64,000 nucleotides of DNA from Verrucomicrobiota bacterium (GCA_014860005.1 JACZKP010000201.1:1-64000); one strand, 5' to 3'. Counted from the first letter of the stretch, positions 45,763 through 54,013 are shown. Translations and numbers: made by a program. Notes: generated by a model from the sequence alone, not told the origin.

Positions 45763-48700
45763 TCAAGCTGCCTTGGCGGCAAAAATCCCGCTCGTGCTTT
45801 GCTGCCAGATGTGTTGATACACCCGCTGCGCCATCGTCGCTTTCTCGTCCTCGGTGAACGGCGGCGTGGGTAACACGGTGAACAGTTCGTTCAAGATAAG
45901 CACCTCGACCTCAGCCTTGGTTTCTTCCTTCTCGGTCCAACGCTCGCGTTGCGCGATGAGTTTGCGCAACGCGTCAAGCAACCCTTGGCTCGCCTGCTTC
46001 ACGCGTTCGCGCTCCGTCTTGGCTAGATTTTCCTTTTGCAGCAAACAGAACAGCGCGTATTCATCCTCGGTCAAACCTTCTTCGGCGGCGCGATGATCTT
46101 CGGCGTCGAGTCCTTTCATGAAATCCACGAGCGCCGCGAAAGTATCCTCAATGCTCACGCGGTCCTTGTCGCGGTTGTAGTCGGCGATGATCTCGGAATA
46201 CTTTTTGTAGTAATCCATCCGCATCGGATTGCGTGCGAGCATCTGCGCCAGCTTCTTTTCCACCACCTGCCGGATGTCCTCCACCGCCGACGCCTTCCGC
46301 TTCACCTTCTTGGCGAATTCGTCGCGGAGTTTCTCCAGGTCAATCGTGCTCATGTCGAACAGCTTCGCGTCCATCTGATCGTCGCCTGGCTCGGCGGCGC
46401 GGATGGCCTCGTTGACGATGCGATGCAACTCCTTGAGCAAATCCGATACGTCCGCCGTGTCGCGTCGTTCCTCCAGCTTCTTGTAAATCGCCCCGATGTT
46501 GTCGTGCCGCGCCGCGTAGGCATACGCCGACGGCTCCGCGACCAGCGCCTTGAATCGGATAAATACCTGCCGCGCCAGAATCTCAAACCGCCGCTTCCCC
46601 TCGTCGCGTGCATTGACGACCGCCTCCGCGCCGTCGGCAATCGCCTGAATCCGTGCGAATCCTTTCGCCCCCGTCAAGCGGTTCGGCTCGAATCCCAGCC
46701 CGCGCAAATGCTTCTCCGTTTCTTCGATGGCCGAGAGCAACGCCTTCACGCGTTCCTCGATGGGCGCAACGATTTCCTCCCCACCGCTGCCGCCTTCGTC
46801 GCCGAGCGCGTATTGCGCCAGTGCCGCGCGCAGGCTCTTGAGCATCCCGTTGTAATCCACGATCAGGCCAAAGTCCTTGCCCGGATAACGCCGGTTTGCG
46901 CGGGCAATCGCCTGCATGAGCGTGTGCGCCTTCATCGGCTTGTCCACGTAGAGCGTCGAGAGACATTCCACGTCGAAGCCCGTCAGCCACATCGCGCAGA
47001 CAATGGCGACGCGAAAAGGATGCTCAGGATTCTTGAAAGCTGACTCCACATCCAACGTCTTGCCGCCCGCAAGCTCGAAACCCTGTTTCATCAGGACGCG
47101 ATGCGGGATGATGTCCACGCCCCACTTCTGGAAATCGGCAATTTCGTTCTGGCCCTCGCTGACGATGATCTCGATGAGCGTTTCCTCCATCCACTTCGCC
47201 TGGCCTTGCAGCCATGCCGCTTCCTTGGCCAGCCCCTCACGCCGGCCTTCTTCAATCGTCGTCGCCAGTTCCGACTGTTTGAGCAACGCGTAGCCCCGCG
47301 CTTTCGCCAGCTTCTCTTTCCAGCGCGGGATGATGCGCTGATACATCCGCCCGCAGGTGATCTTGTCTATGCACACCAGCATGGACTTCCCGGATTCCCA
47401 GCGCGTCGCGCAATGCTCCACAAAATCAATCGCCAGTTTGTCCAGCCGGTCGTCGGCGGTGATGACCTCGTAATCCTGCCCCAGCAACTTCTCCAGCAAC
47501 GCCTCCTTGTCCGGGTCAAGCTCCGCCCGCGCGATGGCGTCGGCGATGCGGTCGTTGAGATCGAGCCGCGCGATGCCGAGTTTCTCACCGCGATTCTCAT
47601 AAACCAGTTTCACCGTCGCGCCGTCCTGCTCCGACCGCTTGAAATCATACTTCGACACGTAACCGCCGAAGATGCGCTTGGTCAGGTGATCGTGTTTGAA
47701 CAACGGCGTGCCCGTGAAACCGATGAACGCAGCGTTCGGCAACGCCAGCCGCATGTTGCGCGCGAGCCTGCCCGCCTGCGTCCGATGCGCCTCGTCGGAA
47801 ATCACAATAATGTCGTCCCGCCTGCTGTAAGGTTCGCGCGGGTTCACGTCCTGATTGAATTTGTGAATCAGGCTGAAAATGTAGCGGTGATTCTCCTTGA
47901 GCAACCGCTCCAGGTCTTTGCCTGAACTGGCGCGTGGCGTGGTCTTGGGGTCAACGAATCCGCAGCCAACGAAAGTTTTGTAGAGTTGCCCGTCCAAATC
48001 GTTGCGGTCAGTCATCAGCAGGAAGGTGAACTTCCCGGAAATCTCCCGCCGCACCTTCTCGGCAAAGAACGCCATCGAATACGATTTGCCGCTGCCTTGC
48101 GTGTGCCAAAACACACCCAGCTTGCCGAGGTCGGGATGCGCCGACTCGATCAGGGTGAGCCTCCTCTCCCCGGCCCTCTCCTCCCGCTGCGGGAGGAGAG
48201 GGGGATTGGTTTCGGACACCCTCGCTTCCACTCCGAGTGGAGGAGAGGGATGGGGAGAGGAGGCGCTGAGTAAATCCGCATCCGTCGCCTCATCCTCCGG
48301 CAATTCCACCACGCGATACGTCAGCCGCTTGTCCGCCGGAAACTGCCGCCGCAATTCCTCCTGCCGCCGCACCGACGCCACGGCATTGTTCACGCCCAAC
48401 ACCTGATGATTCGAGCCGATGATCTTGCGCGTGCCGCCGGACTTGCTGCTATCGAACAGAATGAAATTCTCCACGATGTCCAGCAACCGCTCGTGCGCCA
48501 GCATCCCGTTGAGCAACACCTCCGCCTCCACGCTGCCCTTGTCGGATTCCGCCAGCCGCTTCCATTCGGCGAAATGCTCCCAACCGCTCGTGATCGAGCC
48601 GTAGCGGGCGCGATGCCCGTTGCTGACGATGAGAAACGCGTTGTGATGGAACGCGTGCGGAATCGTGTCCTGCTGCATGTAGTCCCGCAGATTGTCGTCG

Positions 48701-49314
48701 AAGCCCCGGCGGATGTTCCGATAAATCGCCTTCAACTCGATGAACACCAGCGGCAGCCCGTTGACGAAAAGCACGAGGTCGGCGCGACGGTTGTAGCCCG
48801 GCGTGCGCAAACCGGTAATCTTCAACTCCCGCACGGCGAGGAAACGGTTGTTCGGCTTCCCGTCCGCGCCCCGCCCATTCTTGAAATCAATCACCCGCGC
48901 CCGCGCGTCGCGTTGCTCTCCATTGGCGTCCTTGTAACTCACCGGCACACCGTCGCGGATGAGTTTGTAAAATGCCTGATTGTGCTGGAGCAACGACCGC
49001 GTGAAATCGTGCCGCGTGATTTCCTGCACCGCCTCGGCGATGGCGGCAGGCGGCAACAGCGGATTCAACCGCCCCAACGCCGCGCGCAAGTCGCGCGTGA
49101 GCACCACCTCGCGCGTGTCCGTACGACCCAAGTCGCAAGCGACACCCTCTCCCTCGCTCCCTCTCCCACTGGGAGAGGGATGGGGTGAGGGTTGAAGTGT
49201 TCCGAACACTTCATTGTTCCACGCATAGACGCTTTCCCAGCCCAACTGTTCGCGCAGATGCTCGGCGAACGTCTTTTGGACGAGCCGGTCTTCGCTGTTG
49301 ATGTCGGTGAACAC
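45763..49314 (-). CDS. hsdR: Type I restriction enzyme, R subunit
   Basis: 1183 residues starting at GTG 49314 with FTDINSEDRLVQKTFAEHL. The nuclease domain has RRADLVLFVNGLPLVFIELK; the translocase has Walker A WHTQGSGKSYSM near residue 405 and the box VISDEAHRTQAG, then MWLTGFDVECLSTLYVDKP. Two segments (about residues 40-57 and 347-384) are in-frame copies of the palindromic repeat, reading SPHPSPSGRG and SPPLGVEARV. They fall in a surface region after the N-terminus and in the linker before the motor, so the protein may still work. Confidence 0.93.
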   Translation of the reverse strand: MFTDINSEDRLVQKTFAEHLREQLGWESVYAWNNEVFGTLQPSPHPSPSGRGSEGEGVACDLGRTDTREVVLTRDLRAALGRLNPLLPPAAIAEAVQEITRHDFTRSLLQHNQAFYKLIRDGVPVSYKDANGEQRDARARVIDFKNGRGADGKPNNRFLAVRELKITGLRTPGYNRRADLVLFVNGLPLVFIELKAIYRNIRRGFDDNLRDYMQQDTIPHAFHHNAFLIVSNGHRARYGSITSGWEHFAEWKRLAESDKGSVEAEVLLNGMLAHERLLDIVENFILFDSSKSGGTRKIIGSNHQVLGVNNAVASVRRQEELRRQFPADKRLTYRVVELPEDEATDADLLSASSPHPSPPLGVEARVSETNPPLLPQREERAGERRLTLIESAHPDLGKLGVFWHTQGSGKSYSMAFFAEKVRREISGKFTFLLMTDRNDLDGQLYKTFVGCGFVDPKTTPRASSGKDLERLLKENHRYIFSLIHKFNQDVNPREPYSRRDDIIVISDEAHRTQAGRLARNMRLALPNAAFIGFTGTPLFKHDHLTKRIFGGYVSKYDFKRSEQDGATVKLVYENRGEKLGIARLDLNDRIADAIARAELDPDKEALLEKLLGQDYEVITADDRLDKLAIDFVEHCATRWESGKSMLVCIDKITCGRMYQRIIPRWKEKLAKARGYALLKQSELATTIEEGRREGLAKEAAWLQGQAKWMEETLIEIIVSEGQNEIADFQKWGVDIIPHRVLMKQGFELAGGKTLDVESAFKNPEHPFRVAIVCAMWLTGFDVECLSTLYVDKPMKAHTLMQAIARANRRYPGKDFGLIVDYNGMLKSLRAALAQYALGDEGGSGGEEIVAPIEERVKALLSAIEETEKHLRGLGFEPNRLTGAKGFARIQAIADGAEAVVNARDEGKRRFEILARQVFIRFKALVAEPSAYAYAARHDNIGAIYKKLEERRDTADVSDLLKELHRIVNEAIRAAEPGDDQMDAKLFDMSTIDLEKLRDEFAKKVKRKASAVEDIRQVVEKKLAQMLARNPMRMDYYKKYSEIIADYNRDKDRVSIEDTFAALVDFMKGLDAEDHRAAEEGLTEDEYALFCLLQKENLAKTERERVKQASQGLLDALRKLIAQRERWTEKEETKAEVEVLILNELFTVLPTPPFTEDEKATMAQRVYQHIWQQSTSGIFAAKAA
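48161..48272. repeat. Double palindromic repeat within hsdR
   Basis: Two hairpins, CTCTCCTCCCGC/GCGGGAGGAGAG and CTTCCACTCC/GAGTGGAGG, sit inside outer arms CCTCCTCTCCCC and GGGGAGAGGAGG. The 112 bases keep the hsdR frame open. Confidence 0.88.
49144..49194. repeat. Palindromic repeat near the hsdR 5' end
   Basis: ACCCTCTCCCTCG, then CCCTCTCCCACTGGGAGAGG and GATGGGGTGAGGGTT form a nested palindrome. It encodes PSPHPSPSGRG in hsdR. Confidence 0.88.
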
Positions 49315-49337
49315 GCGTCAGACCGGTAGTAGAAGGC

Positions 49338-50084
49338 TCAATTTACCAACGGTGCGAAGTCATCTTTCGTCATCGGCTCGTAATCTGGCCAATGACCGCG
49401 CAGCTCGACCAGCAACCGCTGCTTGGCCGGAGCAGGCACGGGATTAACCTGAACAACCTTGGCTTGATAATCCCCCGGCGCTTTGGCGATGGCATTGACG
49501 AGGTCGGAAACGAGGTATCGTGGCGACCAGCCGATGACATGATAATCCTCGGTCTGAATCTGGACCGCCAACTGCGAAGTGGGATTCGTCAACTCAATCG
49601 CCACGTAAAGCTTCTCACCGGGTTGAAGTGACTGCAACCGTTCCTGTGCCAACTGGCTCACATGCCGCCAACCATGCAGAAAGAATCGGCAACGGAACGC
49701 CCCATCAGGCCGCCGCTCGATTTTTGGAAACACCTCAAAGCTGTCCGTCGCGCGATACCCGCCATCTACGGACAGAATCTCAATCGGATCAGCATCCCCG
49801 TGCAATTGCAGCAATCGGAGATATTCGTCAAAATCCTTTCGCCCCGGCGTCAGCACGCGATTCTTGAAAAGGGGAAACAGTTCGGACGAATCGTAAGTCT
49901 TGTGGAAATCGGGAAAGTCCACCAGCGGCTCAAAGCCGGTTTCCTCATGGGCGCGTTCCGCTCCATGCACGTAACGGAAGCGGTAGGGCGAAGCCGCCTC
50001 GCCCACGTCCAGTCGCCCCACGGGAAACCAGTTGCGAGTGCGGGCCTTGTCCTGCCAGGCCAGGAAGAGCGTTCGGTTTTTCAT
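49338..50084 (-). CDS. HIRAN-domain protein
   Basis: 248 residues. The N-terminal 120 residues begin KNRTLFLAWQDKARTRNWFP and have no named domain. The C-terminal part (about 130-240) is HIRAN-like: GEKLYVAIELTNPTSQLAVQ, then YHVIGWSPRYLVSDLVNA. HIRAN domains bind DNA ends or stalled forks in HLTF-type helicases. The start overlaps the HipA-like stop by ATGA, so the two are a translationally coupled unit. It lies 23 bases ahead of hsdR. Role unknown. Confidence 0.7.
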   Translation of the reverse strand: MKNRTLFLAWQDKARTRNWFPVGRLDVGEAASPYRFRYVHGAERAHEETGFEPLVDFPDFHKTYDSSELFPLFKNRVLTPGRKDFDEYLRLLQLHGDADPIEILSVDGGYRATDSFEVFPKIERRPDGAFRCRFFLHGWRHVSQLAQERLQSLQPGEKLYVAIELTNPTSQLAVQIQTEDYHVIGWSPRYLVSDLVNAIAKAPGDYQAKVVQVNPVPAPAKQRLLVELRGHWPDYEPMTKDDFAPLVN

Positions 50085-50983
50085 ACCTGAATCTTTCGTA
50101 ATTCTTCTAAATTGTAACACATCAGCGCAACCGCAAATTCGCGAGCCAGCGGCGACATCCAGTCTGCCGGAACGCGGGCGATAATTCCTTCCAGCAACGG
50201 CCGTTCCAATTTGGCCTGCTTGGCCAGGCCGGACTTGAACAATTCCGGGTGCAACGCCGCACCGCGCCGCACCAACTCCAAGGGACTGAGGCCGCGCTTG
50301 TCCTGCTTGTCCCAATAAATCGCCCCCGGCGCTTTCTCCGAGTAGTTGCTGATCCGGTGTTGTCCCAAAATCTGTTTCCGTGACTTGCCCTCGCCCAGAT
50401 CCCGCAATTCACGCCCGAGGGATGACGCGTGATCGAAGCTCGGCGCGACCAACCCTTGCCAGCGGTCGCCCACCTGTCTGCGCATGATTCCCCAATTCTC
50501 GTGATGCCGGTCAGTGTTTCCGACTACGGCGTCCAACACGAGATATTCCGCGAGCAGCACCTTCGCCCGGTGTGCGCCCTCCGGTTTTATGAAGGTCCGC
50601 TCCAAGCCGAGAAAGATGTTCGCCAGCGTATGGTCGCAGTGGCGGAATTTTGTGGATGGGTCATAGCCGTGAACTTTGCCCGCGAGAATCTGGTTGCCGT
50701 GAAACAGTTCGCGCCCGTCGCGCGCGAATGATTCTGTGGCCGAACCGCGCGTGCCTTGGAAAACCGCCAGTTCGACCACGCCGTGGAGGACATCCATGCA
50801 AGCGGCGACTTCCGCCGCAATTTTCTCCGCCCAATGCTGGCCGGTGTTCGGCTGCGGAAACTTGAACAACCACTCCGGCTCGCCGTCCTTGGCGCGATAC
50901 CAGAACTTTTCCTTGCTGCCCATCCCCTCCGGCTCAAGCACCCATTCCGGCTGAATCTCAAAGATGGAATACGGTTCAGACAT
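50081..50983 (-). CDS. HipA-like (HipT-type) kinase
   Basis: 300 residues from the ATG at 50983. It has only the C-terminal HipA kinase fold: a Lys in WLFKFPQPN (residue 41), the catalytic loop GNTDRHHENWGI (Asp158, Asn163) and the metal box SFDHASSLG (Asp184). The HipA N-terminal subdomain is missing, as in HipT of the tripartite HipBST system. No HipB-like antitoxin or HipS is nearby; the coupled partner is the HIRAN protein. Known HipA/HipT proteins phosphorylate aminoacyl-tRNA synthetases and stop growth; the target here is unknown. Confidence 0.8.
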   Translation of the reverse strand: MSEPYSIFEIQPEWVLEPEGMGSKEKFWYRAKDGEPEWLFKFPQPNTGQHWAEKIAAEVAACMDVLHGVVELAVFQGTRGSATESFARDGRELFHGNQILAGKVHGYDPSTKFRHCDHTLANIFLGLERTFIKPEGAHRAKVLLAEYLVLDAVVGNTDRHHENWGIMRRQVGDRWQGLVAPSFDHASSLGRELRDLGEGKSRKQILGQHRISNYSEKAPGAIYWDKQDKRGLSPLELVRRGAALHPELFKSGLAKQAKLERPLLEGIIARVPADWMSPLAREFAVALMCYNLEELRKIQV

Positions 50984-50987
50984 GGCG

Positions 50988-51098
50988 CTAAACGGCAATC
51001 TCCCCGCTCATCAGCCGCGGCAGCAGCAGGTGGCGCAGATGCTCGGCGAACGTCTTTTGGACGAGCCTGTCCTCGCTGTTGATGTCGGTGAAGGCCAT
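50988..51098 (-). pseudogene. 36-residue chimera of the hsdR start and hsdS end
   Basis: The frame opens with AFTDINSEDRLVQKTFAEHL and ends LLLPRLMSGEIAV. The first 22 residues copy the HsdR N-terminus (60 bases at 51033-51092 match 49252-49311 with 2 mismatches). The last 13 copy the HsdS C-terminus. It starts 5 bases after the PIN stop and ends 4 bases before the HipA-like start, so it could be translated as a bridge. It is the scar of a recombination, not a gene with its own function. Confidence 0.85.
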
Positions 51099-51103
51099 GG
51101 GCG

Positions 51104-51529
51104 TCAAGATAGCGACAGCCGTCCGGCCTTGCGCTCCGCCGCGAGAAAATCGCCGGGCGGCGACACCCGCAGCGAATAGAATCCCGACTGGAAGAACCGC
51201 CCGAAGTGCTGGCGATCCAGCGTCAACAGCACGTCGGCCCAGCCGGCTGCCGTGAACAGCACCGGGCGATCCTTCCCCGGCGAAAAGACCGCTGGATACT
51301 CAAAACTGGTGAGATCACGCACGATCACCAGCCGTTGTGCCAGGCCCGGCCACTCCTGCGCCGCGAGCGGTGGAAAACGATGAAGGTTTGCGGCGATTTC
51401 CCGCAAGACGTAGTTGCTGGCCTGCAACTCCCAACCCATCGCCGGCGCGGCGTCGAAAATGGCGCGCGACGCGCCCGTCTTCTGGCCGGCCGCGGCCAGC
51501 GCCACGCTCGCGTCAATGAATAATTTCAC
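51104..51529 (-). CDS. PIN-domain toxin
   Basis: 141 residues starting at GTG 51529. The PIN ribonuclease acidic set is visible: Asp6 in LFIDASVAL, Glu44 in VLREIAANL, Asp87 in GKDRPVLFTA and Asp99/105 in WADVLLTLDRQHF. Its start overlaps the upstream antitoxin stop as GTGA, the usual layout of type II toxin-antitoxin pairs. Such toxins cleave tRNA or mRNA. It lies within the restriction operon. Confidence 0.8.
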   Translation of the reverse strand: MKLFIDASVALAAAGQKTGASRAIFDAAPAMGWELQASNYVLREIAANLHRFPPLAAQEWPGLAQRLVIVRDLTSFEYPAVFSPGKDRPVLFTAAGWADVLLTLDRQHFGRFFQSGFYSLRVSPPGDFLAAERKAGRLSLS

Positions 51530-51726
51530 GTCCCCTCGCGGAAACGGCGCATGCCCGCCTCATCTTCCGCGAGCCAGCCCTGGATTTCTTCATCGGAGAA
51601 AATGCGAGCCTCGGGCAGTTCCGCTTCATTGACGGGCAGGATGCGGAGCAGGAAACGCAGCAACCGCTTCTGCTCCTCGGCGGGCAGTTTCACGGTCGCT
51701 TGCTCGATTTCCAGTAACGTGCTCAT
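51526..51726 (-). CDS. Antitoxin-like small protein upstream of the PIN toxin
   Basis: 66 residues from the ATG at 51726: STLLEIEQATVKLPAEEQKR, then LLRFLLRILPV, then an acidic tail FSDEEIQGWLAEDEAG. The helical N-terminus with LPAEEQ and the acidic end match small antitoxins found next to PIN genes. Coupled to the toxin by GTGA. The DNA-binding family is not certain. Confidence 0.65.
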   Translation of the reverse strand: MSTLLEIEQATVKLPAEEQKRLLRFLLRILPVNEAELPEARIFSDEEIQGWLAEDEAGMRRFREGT

Positions 51727-51782
51727 GGCCTGCATCCTGCCAGAACCGGCAGTGTTTGGCAACCACCCCTCCACCACACGGC

Positions 51783-51840
51783 TCACACCGCAAACTCCCC
51801 GCTCATCAGGCGCGGCAGCAGCAGGTCGCGCGCGGCGCGG
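51783..51840 (-). repeat. Second copy of the hsdS 3' tail
   Basis: The bases encode IRAARDLLLPRLMSGEFAV plus stop, against LRAARDLLLPRLMSGKIAV at the real hsdS end (52555 on). It directly follows a palindromic repeat and lies between the DUF559 gene and the toxin-antitoxin pair. Confidence 0.88.
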
Positions 51841-51844
51841 ATCA

Positions 51845-51890
51845 CTCCCTCTCCTCCATCCGATGGAGGAGAGGGCCGGGGAGAGGAGGT
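51845..51890. repeat. Palindromic repeat beside the DUF559 gene
   Basis: CTCCCTCTCCTCCATCCGAT meets its complement GGAGGAGAGGGCCGGGGAGAG. It lies between the DUF559 stop and hsdS tail copy B. Confidence 0.88.
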
Positions 51891-51898
51891 GCTTTGTT

Positions 51899-52351
51899 TC
51901 ATGGGCGTGGACGATACATCGGCGGTTTCTCCGGCTTCGCAATCATTTGCTCCGGCTTCGGCGGCACGAAGCGATGATTCTGCTCCTTCCGCATCACCTT
52001 CACGCAACCCGTTCGGCGATGCAGCGCCTCCCATATTTCCAACAGCACGCCTTCGCGGTTCTTGCGCCATTGATGATTCCAGAACCGCAACTCTTCGATG
52101 CCTTCCGCTGCGAGAAACTTGGCCCGCTCCTCATCGCGCTGAAGATGTTCCGGCAAGCCGTGCTGAAAACCGTCCAATTCCACGGACAGCCGCGCCGTCG
52201 GACAGTAGAAGTCCAGGAAGTATTTCCCCTGCGGATGCTGGCGGCGGAATTTGAAACCCGCGAAACGCCCCGCCTTCAATGCGCGCCACAATTGTTTTTC
52301 CTCGTCCGTCTGGTCGCGACGGAGGCGGCGGGCGATGGCGGTGGGATTCAT
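51899..52351 (-). CDS. DUF559 endonuclease-like protein
   Basis: 150 residues. The first 115 are the DUF559 (Vsr-like) fold: TDEEKQLWRALKAGRFAGFK, then FRRQHPQGKYFLDFYC, LSVELDGFQHG and GIEELRFWNHQ. The E/D-x-D and E-x-D residues suit a metal-dependent nuclease. The last 35 residues are basic and proline-rich. It stands between hsdS and the toxin-antitoxin pair, with palindromic repeats on both sides and hsdS tail copies beyond them, so it looks like an inserted cassette. Function of DUF559 is not established. Confidence 0.82.
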   Translation of the reverse strand: MNPTAIARRLRRDQTDEEKQLWRALKAGRFAGFKFRRQHPQGKYFLDFYCPTARLSVELDGFQHGLPEHLQRDEERAKFLAAEGIEELRFWNHQWRKNREGVLLEIWEALHRRTGCVKVMRKEQNHRFVPPKPEQMIAKPEKPPMYRPRP

Positions 52352-52394
52352 GCGGGCAGGTTACACGTTTCGGATGCTGGCAGGCAACCACGCG

Positions 52395-52440
52395 CCTCCT
52401 CTCCCCGGCCCTCTCCTCCATTCCGAATGGAGGAGAGGGA
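52395..52440. repeat. Palindromic repeat upstream of the DUF559 gene
   Basis: CCTCCTCTCCCCGGCCCTCT continues to a dyad CCTCCATTCCGAATGGAGG and GAGAGGGAG. Confidence 0.88.
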
Positions 52441-52494
52441 GAAAGCCACCGCACCTGGCGATGTCCTTCATGGGCACGTCAATCGCGCGCGATT

Positions 52495-52543
52495 CTTCTC
52501 CCTCCCTCCCGCTCGGAGCGGGGGAGAGGGCCGGGGAGAGGAG
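52495..52543. repeat. Palindromic repeat just after hsdS
   Basis: CTTCTCCCTCCCTCCCGCTC and its complement around GGAGCGGGGGAGAGGGCCGG, ending GGAGAGGAGG. It lies 12 bases from the hsdS stop, paired with the copy at 52395. Confidence 0.85.
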
Positions 52544-52554
52544 GTTTGCTTCAC

Positions 52555-53775
52555 TCACACCGCAATCTTCCCGCTCATCAGGCGCGGCAGCAGCAGGTCG
52601 CGCGCAGCGCGGAGTTTTTGGTTTTGCTGTTTGAGGACTCGAATCTGTTTGAGCAGGAGTGTCGCTTGCTCGTCGAAATCCACTACGAATCTTCGCGGGG
52701 GGATAAGAATCTGAAACTCGCGAAACTTGCCACGACTCACTTCGGGATATGTGCTGCCGCTGCCCATCGTCCGAATTTCTTCCACGCGCTCGCTCAGTTG
52801 AAACAGCAGGAACGCCGACAACACTGCGTCTGGCGGGACGACGCAAATAAATCCTTGGTTTGTGCAGACTTCGCGGCCAGCGAGGGCAAAGAAACCGACG
52901 GATGCTCGACTCGTCATCAAAACGGCGTGAGGCGGCACGAGCTTGGCCGAACTGTTCTGGAGTCCTGCCTCAGTTATTTTCTTTTCCGCATCAAGCAGGA
53001 CGAAGTGCTTGTTCCGCGTTACATCGGTCGGCGTGACCCATGTGATGTCGCCTTCCTCCCAATAGGCTGGAACGGTTGTCGAAGGCGTTCCACCGCCAAC
53101 GCAATCAGCGATGTCTCCGATACGGCGGCGCTCCCAGCCTTCCGGGATGCCGTTGGTGATGCGGGTGTGTTCGTGGCCGGGGAAGCGGAGGCGGACGAAC
53201 CACTCCCGGTAAAGCAGCCGCGCCGACTCCTCCAACAACTCCATACGCCGCCGGTTGTTCTCCATCAACTCGTCGTAAGCGGAAAGCGTCTCTACAATTC
53301 CTTGCTGAACCCGAAGTGGATGCCGCGTGATCTTGAAGTTGCGAATGATGCCACCAGTCAAGTTCCTCTGCGCACCCGCCACTACTAACTTTAATAGCTC
53401 GTGCCGATGGTGCTTCAAGGCGTAGAACAAATAGAGAAAATGGCATTTTCCAGGATCAGCCATTAGCGCGCAACAAGCTTGATTGGTCGCTGCTTCTGCT
53501 CGAAGGATGCCGAGGCTGGTAATCGTTTTGCCGTCACCATACATCGCCATCAGAATTGTGTTTGGCGGGAAAATCTTGGCCGCTGAGTTTTCCAATCCCT
53601 CCTCTGTAATTTGTTCTTCGGCTTTTTCGACATACCAGTCGTGCAATTCACCGCTCTTGAACCAAGGGATAAGTCCATCCTCCCAGAAGCGGGTGTTCGC
53701 GCGTGACGGAGTTCCGCCGCTCGTCACATTGCGACACAGCGATTCGACTGGAACTCGTTCCGGTATCGCTTTCAT
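52555..53775 (-). CDS. hsdS: Type I restriction enzyme, specificity subunit
   Basis: 406 residues with two target-recognition domains, each starting with a GGTPS box (TSGGTPSRANTRFWEDGLIPW and GGGTPSTTVPAYWEEGDITW), and two helical conserved regions (VQQGIVETLSAYDELMENNR and FVVDFDEQATLLLKQIRVLK). It directs the M and R subunits to a bipartite DNA site. The ATG overlaps the stop of the duplicated hsdM tail (ATGA). Its 3' end, RAARDLLLPRLMSGKIAV, exists in two further partial copies downstream. Confidence 0.93.
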   Translation of the reverse strand: MKAIPERVPVESLCRNVTSGGTPSRANTRFWEDGLIPWFKSGELHDWYVEKAEEQITEEGLENSAAKIFPPNTILMAMYGDGKTITSLGILRAEAATNQACCALMADPGKCHFLYLFYALKHHRHELLKLVVAGAQRNLTGGIIRNFKITRHPLRVQQGIVETLSAYDELMENNRRRMELLEESARLLYREWFVRLRFPGHEHTRITNGIPEGWERRRIGDIADCVGGGTPSTTVPAYWEEGDITWVTPTDVTRNKHFVLLDAEKKITEAGLQNSSAKLVPPHAVLMTSRASVGFFALAGREVCTNQGFICVVPPDAVLSAFLLFQLSERVEEIRTMGSGSTYPEVSRGKFREFQILIPPRRFVVDFDEQATLLLKQIRVLKQQNQKLRAARDLLLPRLMSGKIAV

Positions 53776-53856
53776 ATACCCAGCCCCTCAAAGTTTTTCT
53801 GACTCGTCTTCGCCAGCGCGGCGGCTTCCTGATTCAAACCGGCCAGTTCAACGTGG
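53776..53856 (-). repeat. Duplicate of the hsdM 3' tail
   Basis: About 75 bases here match 54018-54095, the hsdM end, at most positions (shared core CTCAAAGTTTTTCTGA and GGCTTCCTGATTCAA and CCAGTTCAACGTGG). The two copies lie about 160 bases apart, with the repeats between. Confidence 0.88.
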
Positions 53857-53873
53857 CCGCGCCGCGCTGCCGA

Positions 53874-53920
53874 CTCCCTCTCCCCGTGACGCAGGAGCGG
53901 GGAGAGGGCTGGGGAGAGGG
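53874..53920. repeat. Palindromic repeat between hsdM and hsdS (1)
   Basis: CTCCCTCTCCCCGTGACGCA runs to GAGCGGGGAGAGGGCTGGGG; the arms pair around a short loop. Confidence 0.85.
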
Positions 53921-53942
53921 GCAATCCCGCACGCCCCAGAAC

Positions 53943-53990
53943 CCTCCTCTCCCCGGCCCTCTCCTCCCTCGGCGGGAGGAGAGGGAGGGG
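53943..53990. repeat. Palindromic repeat between hsdM and hsdS (2)
   Basis: CCTCCTCTCCCCGGCCCTCT with CCTCCCTCGGCGGGAGG at the dyad and GAGAGGGAGGGG at the end. Confidence 0.87.
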
Positions 53991-54013
53991 ACGTGCTGTG
54001 TAGCGTGCGCTCG

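Noticed and set aside
46036..49188. Long plus-strand frames under hsdR
   Set aside because: Antisense to HsdR, whose motor and nuclease motifs are clear.
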